5,032 nt of DNA from Chloroflexi bacterium RBG_19FT_COMBO_55_16 (GTDB taxonomy: Bacteria > Chloroflexota > Anaerolineae > Anaerolineales > UBA4823): positions 1 through 5,032 of the forward strand of contig MGOK01000141.1 in the NCBI GenBank assembly GCA_001795335.1, read 5' to 3'. The notes beneath the pieces were generated by a model. It worked only from the letters and a program-made list of their open reading frames with translations, did not search any database and had not been told where the DNA came from. Of the stretch, positions 1 through 5,032 are shown in pieces. Position numbers and translations under genes: made by a program. Each line of letters opens with the position of its first letter. Position 1 is the stretch's first letter.

Positions 1-407
1 CGATAAGCAAGCATCGTCCCTAATGTTGCAATAAACGAAGGGATTCTTGTCCTTACCACGATCAAGCCGTTGATCAGTCCCAACAAAGCACTAACCGCCA
101 GGGCCAAGAGCATCGCCAGAATTGCAGGAACACCTTGTAAGAGTGTTAGGGCAAAAACATAAGATGCCACCCCCAGAATGGAGCCTACCGATAAATCAAA
201 CTCTCCGGATATCATTAAAATAGCCACCCCAATTACCATAACACCTTTGATACTCGCCAAGGAGGCAATATTCGTGAGAGAAAGCAGGGATAAGAAGTTT
301 TCTGCCCTGTTGGCGAAGAAGATAAAAATCAATACAAAGCTAATGATGGCGACTATTTCCGGATAATAAGATAGCCGGTACTTGAGTTCTGAAAAGAGTT
401 GTTTCAC
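1..407 (-). CDS. Sugar ABC transporter permease, RbsC/XylH type (N-terminal part, runs off left edge)
   Basis: This is the inner-membrane permease of a ribose/xylose/galactose-type (CUT2, Pfam BPD_transp_2) ABC importer; the substrate cannot be told. About 135 residues are visible and the frame is still open at base 1; family members are about 310-350 residues. Seen: a short basic N-terminus, a first hydrophobic helix at residues 18-32 (IVAIISFVLIFIFFA), then the family hallmarks ISGEFDLSVGS (66-76) and INGLIVVRTRIPSFIATLG (112-130), with hydrophobic segments before and between them. The GTG start at 405-407 is chosen because AAAGAGG lies six bases upstream; an in-frame ATG at 453-455 would add 16 residues (MIEKKVTANILRKRSF) but has only a weak ribosome site. 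No frameshift is seen in the visible part. It lies downstream of a LacI-family pseudogene on the same strand, with no binding-protein or ATPase gene between them. GC is lower than in the right half of the window. Confidence 0.93.
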   Translation of the reverse strand, partial: MKQLFSELKYRLSYYPEIVAIISFVLIFIFFANRAENFLSLLSLTNIASLASIKGVMVIGVAILMISGEFDLSVGSILGVASYVFALTLLQGVPAILAMLLALAVSALLGLINGLIVVRTRIPSFIATLGTMLAY

Positions 408-413
408 AAAAGA

Positions 414-420
414 CCTCTTT
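414..420 (-). promoter_or_regulatory. Ribosome binding site of the ABC permease
   Basis: On the minus strand the sequence AAAGAGG is followed by a six-base spacer (TCTTTT) and the GTG at 405-407. This good Shine-Dalgarno match decides for the GTG start over the in-frame ATG at 453-455. Confidence 0.7.
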
Positions 421-504
421 CTTAATATATTCGCAGTTACTTTTTTTTCTATCATAGCTCACTCAATTCCACTGGTCGGTTTTCGTCGAAGGAAATCGTC
501 GCGG

Positions 505-888
505 CTATACCAATGGGGTTGTACACAGAAAAACACCATCAACCCGCCGATCTCGCATAGATTGAACGATGGATTGTTCACGACTTGAGTCCCTGTTTGA
601 CGCCGCAATAAATAAACTATATCCTGTCTCCTGAAGCACATCTTCGATGCCTTGCAGTTTACCTACTGTAGAAGGGATCATCACGACTAACAATAACTCC
701 AAATACTTGCGAACGGTCTGTTTATAAACCCCTGGCCACTTCGCTAGGAACACATCCCATATCTTAAGATGTTTTTTTAAGCGATCAGCGGTTTCTTTTG
801 GAATGCCAAGATTTTTGCTCAATGAGCGCGAGACCGTTGGTGGACAACCTCCAGCAACTTTTATAATATCCTTGGTTGTAGCCGTCAA
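505..888 (-). pseudogene. LacI-family transcriptional regulator, frameshifted and truncated
   Basis: This is the remnant of a DNA-binding repressor of the LacI/GalR family. The start is TTG at 886-888, preceded by AAAGGG eight bases upstream. The first frame gives a LacI headpiece (TTKDIIKVAGGCPPTVSRSL, residues 4-23) and KETADRLKK. Family sequence then jumps to another frame from about 763 to 662: GCVPSEVARGL, an in-frame TAA at 722-724, TDRSQVF, and GVIVSRDDPFYSR followed by TAA at 659-661. It returns to the first frame at about 660 with LQGIEDVLQETGYSLFIAAS and RRVDGVFLCTTP, ending at a stop at 505-507. At least two frameshifts and two stops are therefore needed to explain it. Only about a third of the usual 330-340 residues remains; the rest of the effector-binding domain is absent, because the permease starts less than 100 bases later. 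The headpiece also has GGCPP where GVSPP is usual. It was probably the local regulator of the sugar ABC operon; it is unlikely to make a working repressor now. Confidence 0.85.
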
Positions 889-917
889 TGGAAATTCCCT
901 TTATGCAAATGTATTCA

Positions 918-930
918 TTGGAATATCCAA
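918..930. repeat. Inverted repeat TTGGA-ATA-TCCAA near the transcription start, possible operator
   Basis: Two perfect 5-base arms (TTGGA and TCCAA) are separated by ATA. The repeat sits just downstream of the -10 box at 933-938, over the predicted start point of the minus-strand promoter, which is where a LacI-type or other repressor often binds. A second AT-only palindrome (AAAATT-ATAC-AATTTT, 930-945) overlaps the -10 box. LacI-family operators are usually longer and centred on CG, so assigning this to the decayed neighbour is a guess, and chance symmetry in AT-rich DNA is possible. Confidence 0.3.
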
Positions 931-932
931 AA

Positions 933-961
933 ATTATACAATTTTACAAAATAAAAGTCAA
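933..961 (-). promoter_or_regulatory. Sigma70-type promoter for the lacI remnant and ABC permease
   Basis: Read on the minus strand: -35 box TTGACT (961-956), a 17-base spacer (955-939), and a perfect -10 box TATAAT (938-933). The predicted start is near 926, giving a leader of about 38 bases before the TTG of the LacI remnant. The box quality and spacing are close to consensus and the surroundings are very AT-rich (12 of 60 bases are G or C in 901-960). The promoter looks intact although the first gene behind it is broken, so it may still drive the permease. Confidence 0.8.
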
Positions 962-1058
962 TTGGAAACTCTTCGAGGTTCCCCCTCTGCTCAAAACGCA
1001 AACCAGCAAGAAATTCCTCTATGTTCTCGGAACTCCATCTGTTATTACCTGATTTTTA

Positions 1059-1083
1059 TGCCCCAGGCGGGATTCGAACCCGC
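1059..1083 (-). other. tRNA 3'-end fragment, probable att-site scar
   Basis: On the minus strand there is a perfect T-arm: stem GCGGG, loop TTCGAAT, stem CCCGC (1083-1067). It is followed by seven bases CTGGGGC (1066-1060) that would be the 3' acceptor strand, and A (1059) as discriminator base; CCA is not encoded. An intact tRNA would need a 5' acceptor strand GCCCCAG about 65-70 bases upstream, and neither that nor a D-arm or convincing anticodon arm is found between 1084 and 1145. It is therefore a 3' piece only. Tyrosine-recombinase elements commonly recombine in the 3' end of tRNA genes and leave exactly this segment as a direct repeat at the far end of the island. The amino acid identity cannot be read because the anticodon is missing. 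Confidence 0.65.
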
Positions 1084-1188
1084 GGCTTCTTCAGTGCGAT
1101 TGATAAAATGATAGGGGAAAAGAGGGAAAAAGCTGTCTATTACGCCTATTTTGTTCCAAAATCACCATACTGTTTCAGCATATCTGTA

Positions 1189-1214
1189 CCCGAATTGTTC
1201 CCGAATTGTTCCCG
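1189..1214. repeat. Tandem repeat of CCCGAATTGTT, about 2.4 copies
   Basis: The 11-base unit CCCGAATTGTT occurs at 1189-1199 and 1200-1210 with no mismatch, followed by CCCG (1211-1214). It lies between the 3' end of the glycoamylase-domain gene and the tRNA fragment. It could be an accessory-protein binding repeat of an integrase attachment region, or part of decayed coding sequence; nothing in the sequence decides this. Confidence 0.6.
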
Positions 1215-1296
1215 CAGTATGCAGCAAGGAAAGGCGACCCGCAACTCTGTCCTGAGGGGGTAAATTATTTGTCATCGTGATCTGGCTTCTCGCAGT

Positions 1297-3441
1297 TCAA
1301 TTGAGCTTGAACCCAATTCGCCCCAGCATGGTTGTAATCTCCGGGTTCGCCATAAACAGGTCCCACAGCAGGCCGCTGCGATAATTCTCGATCATGACCG
1401 TGATTGGCGCCTGGTTCAATCCCATGAAAATGTTCGAAACATAATTTACCATCGGGTTGTAGGCGTCCCGGAAGCCGTAGATCCCCCATATCTTGTCGCC
1501 CAGGTCATAATAGAAATGCTTCAAAGCCGCCATCGATGCATCAGGGGTATAGGGAAAGGCAGATAGAGCCGCAGTGGGTGTGATCGTTCTATTGTCTGCC
1601 CGAGGGCTTGGTTCGTGCGCTAGGTAGCCGGTGTGATCATGACTCGCCGTTAGACCCCAGAAGCTTTCACCATATCCCTGATGCTTGCCAGGGTTTTCGA
1701 CACAATAGGCTTGGTTGATATGAGCAATCGCCCGATTATTCTCAAAATAATCAGTAAATTTATCCCGCTTGTTTCGGGGATCGAAACCCAGGAACGAGTA
1801 ATGAGTAAAGAAGAGCGGACCGCCCGTGCTGACCCCGACCGGCAGTTTGATGCCATAATAGGTGTTGCCGTTCCAGTATTGGTCTCCGTGTGTGGTTTGA
1901 CCCCAGGTCTGTCGGTAGCGCCGGGCTTTTTCTGCTGATGAGGCCCATCCGGAGTAGTACATTGAAGCAGGAACTGGGTGGGTGGGAGAGGCTATGGCAA
2001 GTAGGTAGGCGATCAAGGGTTCATTCCAGCCGATCAATGGATGGCCGATATGCCACTCGTAATCCGGCGACCAGTGCCAGTAAAGGAAATCATTATCAGG
2101 CGTTTGCCGATACCAGTCCCACTCCACGGCTTCCCACAAGCTGGTAATACGCACCCGGATCTGCATTTCTGCGCCAGCACCCCGATTAAAGAACTGGCGG
2201 GCTGCCAGCAATCCCTGGATCATGAATGCCGTTTCAACCAAGTCACCCCCGTTGTCATACTGCCCGAAGACCGAGATCACCGCACCGGTGCGCCCACCCA
2301 GGAAGTGCGGCCAGGCGCCGTGAAAGCGATCAGCGTTTTCGAGAAAATTGATGATCTTGAGCAACCTCTCAATGGCTGCTTCCCTTGAGACAAAACCACG
2401 CGCAACCGCAGCAATCAATGCCATCACGCCAAAGCCCGATACTCCCAGCGCAACGAGATGCTCGTCATCTGGAACATTTTCCAGTGCCAGGCCTGCATCC
2501 GGATGCGCTTTTTCCCAATAGTAGCGGAAGCAAGCTTCCTGTACCATATCTAATAATTCGTCATCAGATAATGGGCGCGGGGTCGCTGAGACTGTTTCAG
2601 AGGCTGCGGACTCGAAGTAATCGTAACTGACAGCGGTTATTTTATAGAAGAGCTTTGCATACGCTTGCCCGACGTAATCGCAGTAGCGGTTAAAGTTCCG
2701 GTTTTGAATTCCGATTGGCAGGAAGTCTTGCCCATCGTATGATCGATAGATCTGATAATACGCCACAGCAGGATCGGTAACCTCAGGCCAGCTCAGATCG
2801 ATATGTCGGTCATAAGCCATCGCAGTCAAGCCTACGGGCGGTTGGCACATTTCCTTTTTCGAGGAGATGAGGAGCTTTATCTCATCAATATACAGGGTGT
2901 GGGGTTTGCCGTCGTCGATACCTTGTGTGAAGATGATTTTTTCGATAAGGCTGAAGTCGAACTGGATGGTTGCATTAGGGAAGGCTGCCAGGGGTATTTT
3001 GATCTGGCACCAGTGTCCAGCTGGCAGGTCTGGTAAGATACCGGTCATCTGCATCGGCATAGTATGCAGCCCACCCTTGATCGTAAAACCGATCATTGGC
3101 AGGTGGTTCGCAGGGATATCTTTTTCAGAGTAACACCAGAAGGACAGGCTATCGCCCGAAAGGCGGTGAGTCTTGCCGGGCCAGGATTCGGTATCTAGCT
3201 CTGCCCGCCAGTCACCGCCAGTTTGAGACAGCCAGCAAAGCCTGAGGCTGTTGGGAGGGCTGAGAAAGTGATCGGTTGCGACCGGCATCTTGCCGTCAAT
3301 CACTTCCAGTCGGCTGGGTGCAATCGCAGCCGCGTGACTGTGGAAATAGCTGCCGTCGGTTAGACTGTTGTCGAAGATGAGGTGGTTATAGTATGAATCA
3401 GCAGTTGGAGACTGCTGGGGACAGACTAATTCATCGATCAT
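1297..3441 (-). CDS. Glycoamylase-domain (PF10091, GH144-like) glycoside hydrolase, putative endo-beta-1,2-glucanase
   Basis: A complete 714-residue protein, ATG at 3439-3441, TGA at 1297-1299. Three parts are seen. Residues about 20-190 look like a galactose-binding-type beta-sandwich ending in [15 protein letters not shown]. Residues about 202-288 look like a fibronectin-III domain ([18 protein letters not shown]...VAYYQIYRS...YKITAVS). Residues about 293-714 form an all-helical (alpha/alpha)6 catalytic domain of the kind found in GH144 endo-beta-1,2-glucanases and inside cyclic beta-1,2-glucan synthases. The segment [13 protein letters not shown] gives D396, D400 and E403, and [19 protein letters not shown] gives E474. 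As I recall the Chitinophaga pinensis enzyme, its essential acids have the same D-x3-D-x2-E spacing and a Glu about 70 residues later. No signal peptide or membrane helix is visible, so cytoplasmic action is implied unless the true start differs. The start is one base after the stop of the GH94 gene and has only a weak ribosome site, so translational coupling is likely. Probable role: cutting beta-1,2-glucan to oligosaccharides for the GH94 partner. The family is firm; the exact substrate is inferred. Confidence 0.9.
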   Translation of the reverse strand: MIDELVCPQQSPTADSYYNHLIFDNSLTDGSYFHSHAAAIAPSRLEVIDGKMPVATDHFLSPPNSLRLCWLSQTGGDWRAELDTESWPGKTHRLSGDSLSFWCYSEKDIPANHLPMIGFTIKGGLHTMPMQMTGILPDLPAGHWCQIKIPLAAFPNATIQFDFSLIEKIIFTQGIDDGKPHTLYIDEIKLLISSKKEMCQPPVGLTAMAYDRHIDLSWPEVTDPAVAYYQIYRSYDGQDFLPIGIQNRNFNRYCDYVGQAYAKLFYKITAVSYDYFESAASETVSATPRPLSDDELLDMVQEACFRYYWEKAHPDAGLALENVPDDEHLVALGVSGFGVMALIAAVARGFVSREAAIERLLKIINFLENADRFHGAWPHFLGGRTGAVISVFGQYDNGGDLVETAFMIQGLLAARQFFNRGAGAEMQIRVRITSLWEAVEWDWYRQTPDNDFLYWHWSPDYEWHIGHPLIGWNEPLIAYLLAIASPTHPVPASMYYSGWASSAEKARRYRQTWGQTTHGDQYWNGNTYYGIKLPVGVSTGGPLFFTHYSFLGFDPRNKRDKFTDYFENNRAIAHINQAYCVENPGKHQGYGESFWGLTASHDHTGYLAHEPSPRADNRTITPTAALSAFPYTPDASMAALKHFYYDLGDKIWGIYGFRDAYNPMVNYVSNIFMGLNQAPITVMIENYRSGLLWDLFMANPEITTMLGRIGFKLN

Positions 3442-3442
3442 A

Positions 3443-5032
3443 TTACCGGCAAATACACTTCACTTGGTGCTTTGTCCCCGGCTCCAGTATGGGCAGTGTT
3501 TCCCCATACCAGGGTTGATCATCAACTGTACAGCCGGTCTGTTCTCCGGAGGTTGCACGCCGGACGTAAATATTGTAAGTCACACAACGAAAGCTGCGCT
3601 GGATGTGGTAGCCATCCCATCCATCAGGCAGCGCCGCCTGAACACGGAGACCGTCCAGTGTCGCTTCCACCCCCAGCACGCCCTCGACCAATGCACGTAA
3701 ATACCATGCTGCCGATCCGGTGTACCAGGTCCAGCCACCCCGCCCGGCCAAGTTAGAAGCCGGTCCATCAACATTTCCCGGCATCACATACGGTTCTGCC
3801 ATGTACGCTTCCGGTTCCAGCCCGCGAACGGGTGGGCAAAAACTGGTCCAGAGATCGTAAGCGGCCTGCACGCCATGCGTTTTTCGCTCAGCCAGGACCG
3901 CCCAGCATGCTGCATGGATGTACACGCCACCGTTTTCTCGCAGGCCGGGCGCATAGCGGGTGAGATAGCCAATTTCTGGATCGGGCTGGGAATAAGCTGG
4001 CGCTAAAAGAAGAGGTCCATAAGGGGAATAAAGACGTTGGCGAACCGCCTGCATGGCCTGGTCAGCGTGTTCTGGTGTCGCGAGATCACTCAAGACGGCC
4101 CAGGTTTGAGCATTGAGAAATATCTGGCCTTCATCGTTTTGAGCTGAGCCGATGAGTTCCCCTTTATCAGTTGTGGCGCGCCAGTACCACGCGCCATCCC
4201 AACCATAAGCATTGGTCGCAGCGCGTAGTGCATTGGCCTCAGTTCTAAAGCGCAACTGGATTTCTTCTTCGAGAACTGGTAATTCCAACCAGCTGGTGAG
4301 CAAATGATAGAGAAAGTGCGCCATCCAGATGCTCTCGCCTTTCCCACCAGCTCCCACCGCGTTCAGGCCATCATTCCAGTCCCCCTTAAGTATCAAAGGG
4401 AGTCCACGTGGGCTTCTTCGCGCAAGCGCCACATCAAAGGCGCGTCTGCAGTGTTCATGTAAGGGGGCTGATCCGCCGTCGAAGAAGGGGATCATTTCTT
4501 CCAGGCAGGCGACGTTGCCTGTTTCGTAAATATAATGCATCACAACAAATGGCAGCCAGAGTAGGTCATCGCTGTACTCGGAGCGTAATCCCGCTTCAGC
4601 CAGCGGATGCCACCAATGCAGAACGATCCCATCTGCGTATTGGTGGGCCGCGTGTAGACGGATCTGGGCGAGGGTATGTTCTGGTTGACCAAGCAAAAGC
4701 CAGGTCAGGCTATCCTGGAGCTGGTCACGGAAACCGTAGGCACCGCCCATCTGGTAATAGGCCGAGCGTCCCCATAATCGACCTGATATTGCCTGGTAGG
4801 ATAACCAGCCATTGGCTAATAAATTCACCGCCGGATCAGGGGTCTCCACTACCAAACCGTTGTTCAGGTTGTTCCAAAAGTGTTGGATGTTGGCTAGGTC
4901 TTCTCGAGCCACGGTTATATCCTTGTAATACTCAGCAAGAGCCAAGGCTTGATCTTCGCTATCGGCCGCGCCCAGTATGAAGCTAACCTCGACTGCCTCA
5001 TCAGGGGGCAGCTCCAGGCTTATCTGCAGGCT
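3443..5032 (-). CDS. GH94 glycoside phosphorylase, NdvB/cyclic beta-1,2-glucan synthase type (C-terminal 529 residues, runs off right edge)
   Basis: The reading frame is open to the window edge, so the 5' end and real start are missing; a TTG at 4943-4945 is internal. Fragment numbering: residues 1-35 are the end of the GH94 beta-supersandwich ([19 protein letters not shown]). The (alpha/alpha)6 barrel follows, with [16 protein letters not shown] (92-107), HWWHP (139-143), [11 protein letters not shown] (154-164), GDWNDGLN (217-224, with the family's general-acid Asp in GDWND, probably D221), [12 protein letters not shown] (366-377) and [14 protein letters not shown] (430-443). A C-terminal beta domain ends at TAA (3443-3445). 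GH94 enzymes reversibly phosphorolyse beta-glucosides. The [16 protein letters not shown] and HWWHP segments are closest, from memory, to the C-terminal domain of cyclic beta-1,2-glucan synthases, where it trims chains. Whether this is a stand-alone phosphorylase (about 800-1,100 residues) or the end of a synthase of nearly 3,000 residues depends on sequence outside the window. It is first in the visible operon, one base ahead of the glycoamylase-domain gene. Confidence 0.93.
   Translation of the reverse strand, partial: SLQISLELPPDEAVEVSFILGAADSEDQALALAEYYKDITVAREDLANIQHFWNNLNNGLVVETPDPAVNLLANGWLSYQAISGRLWGRSAYYQMGGAYGFRDQLQDSLTWLLLGQPEHTLAQIRLHAAHQYADGIVLHWWHPLAEAGLRSEYSDDLLWLPFVVMHYIYETGNVACLEEMIPFFDGGSAPLHEHCRRAFDVALARRSPRGLPLILKGDWNDGLNAVGAGGKGESIWMAHFLYHLLTSWLELPVLEEEIQLRFRTEANALRAATNAYGWDGAWYWRATTDKGELIGSAQNDEGQIFLNAQTWAVLSDLATPEHADQAMQAVRQRLYSPYGPLLLAPAYSQPDPEIGYLTRYAPGLRENGGVYIHAACWAVLAERKTHGVQAAYDLWTSFCPPVRGLEPEAYMAEPYVMPGNVDGPASNLAGRGGWTWYTGSAAWYLRALVEGVLGVEATLDGLRVQAALPDGWDGYHIQRSFRCVTYNIYVRRATSGEQTGCTVDDQPWYGETLPILEPGTKHQVKCICR

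Larger units (their letters stand above)
889..1296. other. Gene-free junction between the two halves of the window
   Basis: No convincing protein gene lies here. From right to left it holds the 3' trailer of the glycoamylase-domain gene with no clear rho-independent terminator, an 11-bp tandem repeat (1189-1214), a tRNA 3'-end fragment (1059-1083), and the promoter of the lacI remnant (933-961). Short forward reading frames crossing the tRNA fragment translate to AGFEPAASS and PGGIRTRGF, the kind of spurious peptide produced by reading a tRNA T-arm antisense, and should not be annotated. A 43-codon minus-strand stretch ending in QFGNNSGT...GDFGTK and stop could be the tail of a lost integrase, but this is weak. 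Confidence 0.6.

Noticed and set aside
178..366. Forward 62-codon frame in the left end
   Set aside because: It is antisense to the clearly recognisable ABC permease.
459..641. Minus-strand 60-codon frame overlapping the end of the LacI remnant
   Set aside because: It is an alternative frame of the decayed regulator. No part reads convincingly as the LacI C-terminus, and there is no start signal.
1189..1214. CRISPR-like repeat
   Set aside because: There are only 2.4 back-to-back 11-base units with no spacers, so it is a simple tandem repeat.
803..1263. Forward open frames of 102 and 80 codons across 803-1111 and 1021-1263
   Set aside because: They contain AGFEPAASS and PGGIRTRGF, well-known artefact peptides from translating a tRNA T-arm antisense, and they overlap the opposite-strand promoter and the LacI remnant. 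No ribosome site or family signal is seen.
1291..1312. Possible terminator after the glycoamylase-domain gene (TTCAA...TTGAA around the stop)
   Set aside because: The stem is only five weak pairs, overlaps the end of the coding sequence, and has no T-run after it.
4408..4980. Forward 190-codon open frame, the longest on the plus strand
   Set aside because: It lies fully inside the GH94 gene on the other strand. The composition is Arg/Pro/Ser-rich shadow translation with no recognisable motif.

Overview
The window looks like bacterial chromosome with two unrelated halves, both read from the minus strand, joined across a roughly 400-base non-coding junction. No taxonomic marker gene is present. 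The moderate GC, the GTG/TTG starts and the pairing of an NdvB-like GH94 protein with a PF10091/GH144-like protein would fit an environmental Chloroflexota (Anaerolineae-type) bacterium, but this is a weak inference.

Right half (1297-5032, GC about 52-63% in hand-counted lines): a two-gene minus-strand operon for beta-glucan processing. The upstream gene runs off the right edge. It encodes the C-terminal 529 residues of a GH94 phosphorylase of the cyclic beta-1,2-glucan synthase (NdvB/ChvB) type. One base after its stop begins a complete 714-residue protein with an N-terminal beta-sandwich, a fibronectin-III-like domain and a C-terminal (alpha/alpha)6 'glycoamylase' domain that carries the acidic residue pattern of GH144 endo-beta-1,2-glucanases. 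The pair probably cuts beta-1,2-glucan into sophoro-oligosaccharides and phosphorolyses (or, in reverse, builds) them.

Junction (889-1296): no gene. It holds an 11-bp tandem repeat, the 3' end of a tRNA gene (T-arm plus 3' acceptor strand, no 5' half) that looks like an integration scar, and then a near-consensus sigma70 promoter in very AT-rich DNA.

Left half (1-961, GC near 43% in the permease): the promoter reads into a LacI-family regulator that is a clear pseudogene. Its family sequence can be followed across three frame segments, it contains internal stops, and its C-terminal two thirds are missing. Close behind it, with a good ribosome binding site, is the N-terminal part of an intact RbsC/XylH-type sugar ABC permease that runs off the left edge. 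The solute-binding and ATPase genes usually found in such operons are not between regulator and permease, which suggests a deletion.

No complete novel defence, mobile or RNA system is visible. The points most worth following are the GH94/GH144-like pair with its unusual domain build, and the decayed island-type boundary.
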